This document shows positions 1 to 7,776 of a stretch of DNA of 64,000 nucleotides, piece after piece. This stretch comes from an uncultured Ruminococcus sp. (lineage in GTDB: Bacteria > Bacillota > Clostridia > Oscillospirales > Acutalibacteraceae), in the NCBI GenBank assembly GCA_944415425.1, contig CALYBP010000003.1, forward strand, positions 16,444 to 80,443, in the 5' to 3' direction. The notes beneath the pieces are model-generated. The model had not been told where the DNA came from and searched no databases. It was given only the letters and a program-made list of their open reading frames with translations. The position numbers and the translations under genes are program-made. Each line of letters opens with the position of its first letter. The stretch's first letter is position 1.

Positions 1-381
1 CCCGAAAAATACAACACCTATATCGAACAGGGCGGTACAAATGTATCCGGCGGACAAAAACAGCGTCTTTGCATTGCAAGAGCTCTTCTTAAAAAGCCGA
101 AAATCCTTATACTTGATGATTCAACAAGCGCAGTAGACACTGCTACCGACGCTAAAATAAGAGAAGCTTTTAAAAATGAGATTCCTAATACAACTAAAAT
201 TATTATTTCCCAGAGAATTTCAAGCGTGGAACATGCAGATAAAATAATCATTATGGATAACGGAGAGATAAATGCTGTCGGAACTCATGATGAGCTTGTA
301 AAATCAAACGATATTTATAAAGAGATTTTTGAAGCTCAGACAAAGGGCAGCGGAGATTTTGATAAGGAAGGAGAGCTTTGA
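1..381 (+). CDS. ABC transporter ATP-binding protein, C-terminal part (5' end outside window)
   Basis: The visible 126 residues are the end of a nucleotide-binding domain: a canonical signature (VSGGQKQR), a Walker B stretch (ILILDDSTSAVD) and the D-loop and switch region (SQRISSV). The residue after the Walker B aspartate is Asp where an active ATPase site has Glu. In heterodimeric exporters such as TM287/288 this marks the half with the degenerate site. The stop lies one base before the start of the next gene, so the two are co-transcribed and probably form one heterodimeric exporter. The membrane domain and the N-terminus lie before the window. The substrate cannot be told from sequence. 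Confidence 0.93.
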   Translation, partial: PEKYNTYIEQGGTNVSGGQKQRLCIARALLKKPKILILDDSTSAVDTATDAKIREAFKNEIPNTTKIIISQRISSVEHADKIIIMDNGEINAVGTHDELVKSNDIYKEIFEAQTKGSGDFDKEGEL

Positions 382-382
382 T

Positions 383-2278
383 ATGCGCGGACCTATGAAA
401 AACGCCCGCGGTGCGGGTCAAAAGGTTGATAATCCGATGAAGGTTTTTAACCGACTGCTCGGAATAATATTAAAAAAGCACAAATTGCAGATGATAGTTG
501 TATTTATCTGTATTTTAATAAGCGTAATAGCAAATGTTCAGGGTACTTTGTTTATTCAAAGGCTTATAGACGACTACATCGAACCTATGATAGGCGCCGC
601 AAACCCTGACTTTACGCCGCTTTTGCTTGCAATAGCAAAGGTTGCTGCGTTTTACCTATTGGGTGTAATCTCAACATACACATATTCGAGAATTATGGTA
701 TATGTCACTCAGGGTACTATGAGAGATTTAAGGTGCGATATATTCTCTCATATGGAAAGTCTGCCGATAAAATATTTTGACACTCATAAACACGGAGATA
801 TAATGAGCGTTTACACAAACGATGTCGATACTCTCCGTCAGATGATAAGCCAAAGTATGGTTCAGGTATTTTCAAGCGTAATTACCATAATTTCGGTAGT
901 CGCAAGTATGATATTTTTAAGCATACCGCTAACAGTTCTTACACTTGTAATCGTATTTATAATGCTGATGATTTCAAGAAAACTTGCCGGAAAAAGCGGT
1001 AAATACTTTCTTGCTCAGCAGATTGATCTCGGCGCCGAAAATGGCTATATCGAGGAAATGATGAACGGTCAAAAGGTTGTAAAGGTATTTAACCACGAAA
1101 AGAAAAATATCGAGGATTTTAAGAAGCTCAACGACAAGCTCTTTAACAGTTCTTACAACGCTAATAAATTTGCAAATATCATAATGCCGATTAACGCTCA
1201 AATCGGAAATGTGAGCTATGTTATATGCGCCATTGTCGGCGGTATACTTGCGCTTTCAAATTTCGCAGGATTCACACTCGGTATGCTCGTAAGCTTTTTG
1301 ACATTCAACAAAAACTTCACTCAACCTATTAACCAAGTCAGCCAGCAGTTTAACAGCATAATTATGGCTCTTGCGGGAGCGGAAAGAATATTCAATCTCC
1401 TTGATGAAAAAAGCGAAGAGGACAACGGCTATGTTACGCTTGTCAACGCCAAAAAAGAAAACGGCAAAATTACTGAAACCGATGAACGCACAGGCCTGTG
1501 GGCATGGAAACACATTCATCAGGCAACCGGCGAAGTTGAGTACAGAGAGCTTGAGGGCGCGCTTGTTATGGATGATGTTGACTTCGGATATACCGACGAC
1601 AAAATAGTCCTTCATAACATAAAGCTCTACGCCGACCCCGGCCAAAAGATTGCCTTTGTCGGTTCAACAGGCGCCGGCAAAACTACTATTACAAACCTGA
1701 TAAACAGATTCTATGATATTCAGGACGGAAAAATCCGATACGACGGTATCAACATAAACAAAACTAAGAAATCTGACCTTAGACGCTCACTCGGAATTGT
1801 ATTGCAGGATACCCACCTGTTTACCGGAACCGTTATGGAGAACATCAGATACGGAAAGCTTGACGCCACGGACGAAGAAGTTATCGCTGCCGCAAAGCTT
1901 GCAAATGCCGATACTTTTATCCGTCAGCTCCCCGAAGGTTACAACACCATACTAAAGAGCGACGGCGGAAACCTCAGTCAGGGACAAAGACAGATGCTTG
2001 CTATTGCAAGAGCCGCAGTAGCAGACCCGCCCGCACTTATCCTTGACGAGGCTACAAGTTCCATTGATACAAGAACCGAAAAAATTGTACAGGACAGTAT
2101 GGATAAACTGATGAAAGGCAGAACAACATTTGTTATTGCTCACAGGCTGTCAACAATTATGAATTCGGACTGCATTATGGTGCTTGAGCACGGCAGAATA
2201 ATCGAAAGGGGTACTCACGACCAGCTCATAGAGCAAAAGGGCAAATACTACCAGCTATACACGGGCAAAACAGCCTAA
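383..2278 (+). CDS. ABC exporter half-transporter (membrane domain fused to ATPase domain)
   Basis: A 631-residue type IV ABC exporter subunit: six membrane helices in about residues 25-320, a short insert, then the ATPase domain with Walker A (GSTGAGKTT, about residue 427), signature LSQGQRQ (about 530) and Walker B LILDEATS with the catalytic Glu (about 555). The signature has Gln in place of the usual Gly, the pattern of the partner subunit in heterodimeric exporters. Together with the Asp in the upstream protein it predicts one active and one degenerate ATP site. A longer frame exists from 329, but the ATG at 383 follows an AAGGAGAG site and starts one base after the upstream stop. Multidrug or peptide export is the usual role of the family; the substrate is unknown. 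Confidence 0.93.
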   Translation: MRGPMKNARGAGQKVDNPMKVFNRLLGIILKKHKLQMIVVFICILISVIANVQGTLFIQRLIDDYIEPMIGAANPDFTPLLLAIAKVAAFYLLGVISTYTYSRIMVYVTQGTMRDLRCDIFSHMESLPIKYFDTHKHGDIMSVYTNDVDTLRQMISQSMVQVFSSVITIISVVASMIFLSIPLTVLTLVIVFIMLMISRKLAGKSGKYFLAQQIDLGAENGYIEEMMNGQKVVKVFNHEKKNIEDFKKLNDKLFNSSYNANKFANIIMPINAQIGNVSYVICAIVGGILALSNFAGFTLGMLVSFLTFNKNFTQPINQVSQQFNSIIMALAGAERIFNLLDEKSEEDNGYVTLVNAKKENGKITETDERTGLWAWKHIHQATGEVEYRELEGALVMDDVDFGYTDDKIVLHNIKLYADPGQKIAFVGSTGAGKTTITNLINRFYDIQDGKIRYDGININKTKKSDLRRSLGIVLQDTHLFTGTVMENIRYGKLDATDEEVIAAAKLANADTFIRQLPEGYNTILKSDGGNLSQGQRQMLAIARAAVADPPALILDEATSSIDTRTEKIVQDSMDKLMKGRTTFVIAHRLSTIMNSDCIMVLEHGRIIERGTHDQLIEQKGKYYQLYTGKTA

Positions 2279-2293
2279 AACCGAATAATAATA

Positions 2294-2341
2294 AATGCCT
2301 CCTGCAATTGAAGTAAATCGCTTTTGCAGGGGGCATTTTTA
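2294..2341 (+). terminator. Rho-independent terminator of the ABC exporter operon
   Basis: An inverted repeat pairs AATGCCTCCTGCAA with TTGCAGGGGGCATT around a loop of about 15 bases. It is followed by a T run and lies just after the second ABC gene. Confidence 0.85.
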
Positions 2342-2394
2342 ATAAAGAGAGATTTAATAATATAGTACAGATTAATTTAATACCTTAATACCGA

Positions 2395-3223
2395 TTAAGT
2401 ATTTTTTTCCTTGTTTCTGTATTCAACGGGCGTACATCCGTAAACCTTTTTGCATTGCTCGATAAAAGATTTTGTGTTTGCGAATCCGTTATTTTTTGCC
2501 GCCTCCTTAACGGAGCAATCAAAATACAGCATATCCCTTATGGCGTTTTCAAGTCTTATCCCCTGCAAAAATACATAAATGTACAGTTTGTGGCTTTCTT
2601 AAAATAATTTGAAAAATATGTCGGAGTAAGACCTATGTACGATGATATGTCATCCAATGTGATTTCATTTTTATAGTTTTCTTCAATATAGCTTATCGCC
2701 TTTTTTGCGTATCCGACATTGGGCATATTTGAAAAAGAAACATTATCCTTTTTTACAAGACAATCGGTAAGTAATATTTTACAAATTTTTATAATGTCGA
2801 TGTTGAGTGATAGCTGATAAAAAGTAGGCTTGTCCTCCACAACGGGAATCATACCGCGTATTATCTGAGAAAGCTCATCCTTAGCCCTGCCGTTTAATAC
2901 AAATTTATAATCGTCAATCTTTTTATAAAAGCTCTTGATAAAATCATATGAAAGCAAAATTACAATATGATAATTGTTATCGATATATTCCGGTGTACTT
3001 GTTTCATGAAGCTCGTCGCTGTTTGCAAGATACATATCTCCGTTTTTGATACAAACACTTCTCTTGCCGAACTTTGCGTCAAGCTCTCCTCTTACCATAT
3101 ACACAAGCTCTATTTCACTATGCCAATGTAGATGGCTGTGACATCTGTATGCGGGCTTGTTCTGTATAAGCAGTTTTGCGGGTAAATTTCATCATATTGT
3201 ACAGTCTCAAAGAAAAAACTCAT
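2395..3223 (-). pseudogene. AraC-family transcriptional regulator, interrupted by two frameshifts
   Basis: Read across frames, this is a complete AraC regulator of about 275 residues: an N-terminal cupin with the typical HWHSEIELVYMV segment, then two helix-turn-helix units (LDDISSYIGLTPTYFSNYFKK, then VKEAAKNNGFANTKSFIEQCKK). The frame breaks twice. One break is near 3187-3189, where a run of three A on the coding strand would need four. The other is at 2567-2571, where a run of five T would need six. The largest intact piece is 2556-3104. Both lesions are one-base losses in A/T homopolymers, so assembly error is possible; true decay is the alternative. It is divergent from the starch-binding protein gene at 3525 and is probably its regulator. 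Confidence 0.8.
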
Positions 3224-3409
3224 AATATTCTCCGTAAAAACTTTTTAATTATATCCTAGTATATAAGTATAACATATTTTTACAATATTGTCACCATATT
3301 ATTATCATTCTCTTGATAAAATAATATATAATATTTCATAAATTTATTTAAGTTTAGTGTTATTTGATATGTATTTAATTAAGAGAGTAAATTTTAATGA
3401 AGTATATGG

Positions 3410-3441
3410 CAATAAATTATGATGTTTTACACAATTTATTG
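3410..3441. promoter_or_regulatory. Perfect inverted repeat, candidate operator
   Basis: CAATAAATT and AATTTATTG form a perfect 9-bp inverted repeat with a 14-bp spacer. The right arm overlaps the -35 box of the promoter at 3439. A regulator bound here could control the starch-binding protein gene; the divergent AraC gene is the obvious candidate. Its binding is inference. Confidence 0.4.
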
Positions 3442-3467
3442 CATTATGTTAATAATTTTTATATCAT
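3439..3467 (+). promoter_or_regulatory. Sigma-A promoter for the starch-binding protein gene
   Basis: TTGCAT and TATCAT boxes are separated by 17 bp. Between this promoter and the gene lies a hairpin (ATCTCAT/ATGAGAT, 3481-3503), then the GGAGG at 3514. The rest of the 3224-3524 gap is AT-rich and shows no gene. Confidence 0.5.
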
Positions 3468-3524
3468 AATAGTGTAATAAATCTCATTGAAGAAAAATGA
3501 GATAATAAAAGAAGGAGGAACATT

Positions 3525-5672
3525 ATGAAAAGAATTTCAAAAAAAGCAGTCAGTATTTTGCTGACAGTTGCAATTCTTGCTGCTCAGTTAATAGTGTCGG
3601 TATTTCCCGCGTCAGCAGCACAACTGACTGCGTCGTCATCACAGGGCGAAACAGTTTATTTTAAATTACCGCAGGAGTGGACAGGTCGAGTAGACACAAC
3701 ATCAGGTGAAACAGTGCTACCGGGCGTTTATGTAACAGGCGGTACTCACGGCGAGCACACACCTTGGGTAGGCGAACATATGCCGCTTGTGCCCGGAACA
3801 AGTGATATTTACTCTTATGTTATTCCGGAAGACCAGACAGACATCATTTTCAACACAGGTATGCAGCGTGACTGGCAGACAGGCGATGTTGCAATAAGCG
3901 GCGGCGATATGATTTACATTATCGATAGCGATGTTGAAACCAAAAACGCACAGGGTCACTGGGAACCCTACAACACAGACGAGCCTAAGGTTGCTACCGA
4001 TTCGGGTGTATTCAGCTTTGTGGGCAAAAAGTCCGTCAGACTTAACTGCTACAATCACACAACGGCAACTTACAGAATAGACGACGGTGAGGAAATTCCG
4101 TTTGAAAACGGAGATGTAATCACAATCGGCGAATCTGCTAAAATCGACACCGATGTTTCACTTACATTAACAGCTTCAAACGGCACTCAATCAACCTCTT
4201 ATACTTATGTTTACCATAAGCTCACAAGCTTCCCCGTTTATGCTAAAAACAATGCCGGCTGGGAGCATATTTTCGTGCACTACTGGGGCGGAGATACCGT
4301 TTCAGTATGGCCGGGCGTTGAGATGTCGCTTGTTGAGGGAAGCGAAGATGTTTACTACGCAGAGCTTCCGATGAACACAACAAACTTTAAGTTCAACAAC
4401 GGCGATGCGGCTTACGGCGACGGAACAAAAGAAGAACAGACAAGCAATCTTGCTACGCAGAGTCTTGTGTCGGGTATTTCCGACTGCTACATAATTAACG
4501 CACTCTCAAGCGGCGAAACTGCAAACTCAGGTGAATATACATCCCTTGAGAAAGCTCTTTCAGGCAGCGTTGAAGAAGGAAAACCGATTATTGATAACGA
4601 TGAAAACTCAGATTTAATTGCAAATATAACATCTGACGGCGAGCTCAAACTCGTATACGCAACATCAGAGGATCTTGATTTTACGGAGGAGAAAACTCTT
4701 GTTACGGTACAGTTCGAAGTAGTTGCGGAGCAAACAGCACAGATTAATGTAAAGGCTACTCCCGTTCAGATGTATTCGGGACTTGAAACAAAGGTTAACT
4801 TCCCGTCGTCTAACATTGTTTCGGGTAAAGTGACGGTGGGCGTTGACAGATCAACCCTTGCAGACCTTCTCACACAGGCTGATACTTATGAAGAAAGTAT
4901 GTACACGGCGGCTTCATATCAGAACCTTGTTACAGTAAAGACAAACGCTCAGATTGTTTACGACAATCCAACATCGACACAGGCTATGATAGACGAGCAG
5001 GCACAGCTTCTTCAGACTGCTATTGATGAGCTTGTTGAAGAAAGCGACGACGGAAATTATTACTACTTTAAGAATACAGTAGGATGGGATGAAGTTTACT
5101 GCTACTGGTGGGGCGGAGAAACAGCTTGTCCCGCATTCCCCGGTGTTAAGATTTCACTTGCTCCCGGAGCTACCGATATTTACAGAGTTGACCTTCCTCT
5201 TGACGCAACAGGACTTAACTTCAACGACGGAAGCAACGAGGACGGCAACAAGTTCCAGACAGATTCTATCACAGGCGACGACATTATGGTAAACGGTAAT
5301 ATGTTCGTTGCAGACCCTGAAATTACAACGGAGAAAAACAACGGAATCCGTTACGGCGGTACAGTTGAAACATATGTTCCGAGAAAAATTTACTTTGTGA
5401 ACAACGCAGGCTGGGACGATGTATACTGCTACTGGTGGGGAACTACAACCGACGCAACAGCTTGCCCCGCATTCCCCGGTGTTCAGGCAAGACTTGTTGA
5501 AGGCACGGAGAACATTTACTACTGCACTCTTCCCGACGACGCAACCGGATTTAACTTCAGCAACGGTAAGGAAGGCACAAACGGCGGAGAACAAACTGAC
5601 AGTATGTCTGCGTTTGAGGGCGGCAAGCTTTTGAAGATGTATCTGACAAGTAAGTACGAAAAGAACGGCTGA
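3525..5672 (+). CDS. Secreted multi-CBM26 starch-binding protein (dockerin cut off by in-frame TGA)
   Basis: A signal peptide (about residues 1-32) is followed by a first beta-sandwich module, a chitobiase-like Ig segment (about 165-240), a CBM26-type starch-binding module (about 245-330), a cohesin-like half domain (about 360-440), a FIVAR-like helical segment (about 445-505), and two more CBM26 modules (about 510-590 and 620-705). The CBM26 modules carry the YFxNxxGWDxVYCYWWG and FPGV signatures. There is no catalytic domain, so it is a binding or scaffold-associated protein, as in the Sas proteins of R. bromii. Translation stops at TGA 5670-5672, but the same frame continues for 49 codons into a dockerin. 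A strong GGAGG precedes the ATG. Confidence 0.88.
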   Translation: MKRISKKAVSILLTVAILAAQLIVSVFPASAAQLTASSSQGETVYFKLPQEWTGRVDTTSGETVLPGVYVTGGTHGEHTPWVGEHMPLVPGTSDIYSYVIPEDQTDIIFNTGMQRDWQTGDVAISGGDMIYIIDSDVETKNAQGHWEPYNTDEPKVATDSGVFSFVGKKSVRLNCYNHTTATYRIDDGEEIPFENGDVITIGESAKIDTDVSLTLTASNGTQSTSYTYVYHKLTSFPVYAKNNAGWEHIFVHYWGGDTVSVWPGVEMSLVEGSEDVYYAELPMNTTNFKFNNGDAAYGDGTKEEQTSNLATQSLVSGISDCYIINALSSGETANSGEYTSLEKALSGSVEEGKPIIDNDENSDLIANITSDGELKLVYATSEDLDFTEEKTLVTVQFEVVAEQTAQINVKATPVQMYSGLETKVNFPSSNIVSGKVTVGVDRSTLADLLTQADTYEESMYTAASYQNLVTVKTNAQIVYDNPTSTQAMIDEQAQLLQTAIDELVEESDDGNYYYFKNTVGWDEVYCYWWGGETACPAFPGVKISLAPGATDIYRVDLPLDATGLNFNDGSNEDGNKFQTDSITGDDIMVNGNMFVADPEITTEKNNGIRYGGTVETYVPRKIYFVNNAGWDDVYCYWWGTTTDATACPAFPGVQARLVEGTENIYYCTLPDDATGFNFSNGKEGTNGGEQTDSMSAFEGGKLLKMYLTSKYEKNG

Positions 5673-5822
5673 TACAGATATAAGGCAGATTATGTTGACC
5701 TTGACGCATATATCAACAGTATCGGCAAGGTTATCGGCGATGTTGACAACGACGGAAATATTTCCGTTAAGGACGCAACACTTATTCAAAAATATCTTGC
5801 CGAAATAATAACAGAAATCTAA
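5673..5822 (+). pseudogene. Dockerin tail in frame behind the TGA of the starch-binding protein
   Basis: The 49 codons after the TGA stay in the frame of the upstream gene and end at TAA 5820-5822. They encode one clear dockerin calcium loop (GDVDNDGNISVKDATLIQKYL). Only one of the usual two loops is recognisable. A single TGG-to-TGA change would explain the stop, since a Trp after KNG would be unremarkable. Either the dockerin has been lost by mutation or it is made by rare readthrough. Confidence 0.8.
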
Positions 5823-5836
5823 ACTCTCTTTTACTA

Positions 5837-5867
5837 AAGGGCGGCTGTATTTTATACAGTCGCCCTT
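5837..5867. terminator. Hairpin between convergent genes
   Basis: A stem pairs AAGGGCGGCTGTA with TACAGTCGCCCTT around a short T-rich loop. The T tail is weak. It separates the dockerin tail on the plus strand from the gene ending at 5932 on the minus strand. Confidence 0.6.
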
Positions 5868-5931
5868 GCTTTGCGTATATTTCACGTTAATTAACACCCG
5901 GATTTTATAAATCTAATAGTATGCACATTTC

Positions 5932-6765
5932 TCATTTCTTTATGCACATAAAAGCACACATCGTTCCCCTCTTTCCCTTTGTGGCTCTGTGGCTCCAAAG
6001 CAAATCGCTGTTGCAGTTTGTACATACATCCGATACCGTAATGTTTTCTTCTTTAACACCCGCATTTACGAGTATCTGCCTGTTAGTTTCAAGCAAATCA
6101 ATCATAAATTTTCCGTTATCCTTAGGAAATACAAATTTTTTGCAGTCAAGGTCACTTAATTCATAAAACCTGTCGGCGCACGGCTTATCAACCTCGTAAC
6201 AACAGACGGAAATTGCGGGTCCTATTGCCGCAACAATATCACAAGGGTCTGTTGAGTAACATTCTTTCATCTTTTGTATTACCTTTTCCCCTATTCTGCC
6301 TACTGTGCCTCTCCAGCCCGCGTGAGCAAGAGCGATGACTTTTTTCTTTGTATCAACAAAAAACAAAGGCGTACAGTCGGCATAGTACGTCACAAGCGTT
6401 ACTCCTGCCTCGTTTGTTACAAGAGCGTCAACGCTTTGCATATCACGGGGTTTATATATTCCCACTCCGCAGTTTTCATGTGTTACGGCTCTTACAACCG
6501 TGTTGTGGTCCTGAGCAGAGGCGGTAAGGGTGTTGTAGTCAAAGCCTGCACTTTCGCAAAATCGTTTGTAATTTTCAGTTACATTATCAGGGTTGTCTCC
6601 CCTGTTAAACGCAAGATTCATCGAGGAAAATTCGTTTTCGGACACTCCCCCGAGCCTTGTGGAAAATGCGTGATTTATGAATTTTATTTCCGACAAAGAA
6701 TTATATGTTAGATATGGAACTGCGTTTGAACAGTTCAGCGACATATTTTCAGATGAAAAATTCAA
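5932..6765 (-). CDS. pgeF: PgeF/YfiH-family purine nucleoside phosphorylase (multicopper polyphenol oxidase family)
   Basis: The 277-residue protein has the family's metal-site pattern: a His in SAQDHNTVV, Cys in YYADCTPLFF and His in AHAGWRGTVG. Characterised members cleave purine nucleosides (adenosine deaminase and phosphorylase activity); the older laccase label is doubtful. YfiH/PgeF in E. coli is also linked to editing of peptidoglycan precursors. Length is slightly above the usual 240-250. The start is TTG at 6765, eight bases after GGAGG. It is a stand-alone gene convergent with the dockerin gene. Confidence 0.88.
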   Translation of the reverse strand: MNFSSENMSLNCSNAVPYLTYNSLSEIKFINHAFSTRLGGVSENEFSSMNLAFNRGDNPDNVTENYKRFCESAGFDYNTLTASAQDHNTVVRAVTHENCGVGIYKPRDMQSVDALVTNEAGVTLVTYYADCTPLFFVDTKKKVIALAHAGWRGTVGRIGEKVIQKMKECYSTDPCDIVAAIGPAISVCCYEVDKPCADRFYELSDLDCKKFVFPKDNGKFMIDLLETNRQILVNAGVKEENITVSDVCTNCNSDLLWSHRATKGKRGTMCAFMCIKK

Positions 6766-6822
6766 AATATCTTCCTCCGTAATTTATTGACTTTATGTTG
6801 ATGTACAGAACAAAAAATTATC

Positions 6823-6851
6823 TTGAAAATGGAAATGAATAATGCTATAAT
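6823..6851 (+). promoter_or_regulatory. Sigma-A promoter of the small Cys protein gene
   Basis: TTGAAA and TATAAT are separated by exactly 17 bp. The longest reading frame downstream would begin inside this promoter, so the true start must be the ATG at 6874. Confidence 0.75.
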
Positions 6852-6873
6852 TAGCCTATGCGGGGTGAATACA

Positions 6874-7080
6874 ATGAAAAAGAAACTTTTTGGTCAAAAC
6901 ATCATACCCAACTGTGCATACTGCGAAAATTCCACTGCTGAAAATGAAATCGTTTACTGCAAAAAAGGCAAGCGTATTCAAAACAATAAATGCAGGGCTT
7001 TTCGTTATGACCCACTTTTGAGAACACCGAAATCCTCGGCGTTTAAGAACCAATATACAGCCGATGATTTTAAAATATAA
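6874..7080 (+). CDS. Small conserved cysteine-containing protein of unknown function
   Basis: A 68-residue basic protein with four Cys arranged as CxxC, then single Cys (CAYCEN, YCKKG, KCRAF), which suggests a small metal-binding fold. Homologous short proteins occur in Clostridia without assigned function (from memory, not checked). The start follows GGGGTG and lies about 20 bp downstream of the promoter. No function is proposed. Confidence 0.7.
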   Translation: MKKKLFGQNIIPNCAYCENSTAENEIVYCKKGKRIQNNKCRAFRYDPLLRTPKSSAFKNQYTADDFKI

Positions 7081-7098
7081 ACAAATACTACATATGTT

Positions 7099-7133
7099 AA
7101 AAGCTTTATCTCAACCGATAAAGCTTTTTTATT
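7099..7133 (+). terminator. Rho-independent terminator
   Basis: AAAAGCTTTATC pairs with GATAAAGCTTTT, followed by a T run. It follows the small Cys protein gene. Confidence 0.9.
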
Positions 7134-7152
7134 TGTCTATATTATCACAAAT

Positions 7153-7689
7153 TTATGCGAGCTGAAAATCCTTTATGTAGCTGTCTATTGACTTCTTTAT
7201 GATTTCTTTCGCTTTTTTCACACCGTTTATTTCTGTTACCGAGGTAGTCTTATCCGCCTCAAGCGTTTTATAAACCTGGAAGAAATGCTGGATTTCCTCA
7301 AAATAATGCTTGGGAAGCTCCTTAATATCGGTATAAAAATTGTAGTTAGGGTCATTTACGGGCACTGCAATTATCTTTTCATCACAGCTGTTGTTGTCTA
7401 TCATATTTAAAACGCCGATAGGTTTGCACTCAACAAGCGTCATCGGCTGAATCTGCTCACTGCACAAGACAAGTACATCAAGCGGATCTCCATCCTCTGC
7501 GTAAGTTCTGGGAATAAATCCGTAATTTGCAGGGTAATGGGTTGATGTAAACAAAACTCTGTCAAGCTTTAAAAGTCCCGTTTCCTTATCAAGCTCATAT
7601 TTATTTTTGCCGCCCTTTGAGATTTCAATAACAGCATAAAATTTTTCTGTCGTAATCCTTTTCGGGGAAATATCGTGCCATATATTCAT
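7153..7689 (-). CDS. ppa: Inorganic pyrophosphatase, family I
   Basis: A 178-residue soluble cytoplasmic enzyme that hydrolyses pyrophosphate to phosphate, pulling biosynthetic reactions forward. The family signature DGDPLDVLVL, with its metal-binding aspartates, is intact, and YPANYGFIP precedes it. A longer frame runs to 7752, but ATG 7689 follows GGGTG and the upstream stretch overlaps the promoter at 7724-7752. Length and motif are normal for the family. Confidence 0.95.
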   Translation of the reverse strand: MNIWHDISPKRITTEKFYAVIEISKGGKNKYELDKETGLLKLDRVLFTSTHYPANYGFIPRTYAEDGDPLDVLVLCSEQIQPMTLVECKPIGVLNMIDNNSCDEKIIAVPVNDPNYNFYTDIKELPKHYFEEIQHFFQVYKTLEADKTTSVTEINGVKKAKEIIKKSIDSYIKDFQLA

Positions 7690-7723
7690 ATAAATCACCC
7701 TTTTTAATATATATTCTAACACA

Positions 7724-7752
7724 ATTATAAAGAAAGCTGCGATTGTTGTCAA
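7724..7752 (-). promoter_or_regulatory. Sigma-A promoter of ppa
   Basis: On the minus strand TTGACA and TATAAT are spaced by 17 bp. The -35 box sits in the loop of the terminator hairpin of the preceding P-type ATPase gene. Confidence 0.75.
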
Positions 7753-7762
7753 CCGCAGCTTT
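7733..7762 (-). terminator. Terminator hairpin of the P-type ATPase gene, overlapping the ppa promoter
   Basis: AAAGCTGCG pairs with CGCAGCTTT, followed on the minus strand by TTTCTTTAT. The same bases hold the -35 and spacer of the ppa promoter. Confidence 0.7.
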
Positions 7763-7776
7763 TAGATTGAAAGGAT

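Noticed and set aside
329..382. Longer N-terminus of the second ABC subunit
   Set aside because: It would overlap the end of the first subunit; a strong ribosome binding site and one-base spacing point to ATG 383.
1256..1645. 129-residue antisense frame in the ABC gene
   Set aside because: It lies wholly opposite the end of the membrane domain and the start of the ATPase domain; shadow frame.
3525..5822. UGA recoded as an amino acid in the whole genome
   Set aside because: Several genes in the window end properly at TGA (first ABC subunit, rsmF-like, addB, Lrp), so UGA is a normal stop.
5154..5897. 247-residue minus-strand frame opposite the CBM26 and dockerin region
   Set aside because: It is antisense to clear CBM26 and dockerin coding sequence and has no recognisable domain.
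6823..6873. 17 extra codons at the start of the small Cys protein
   Set aside because: They overlap a full sigma-A promoter, so they would lie upstream of the transcript.
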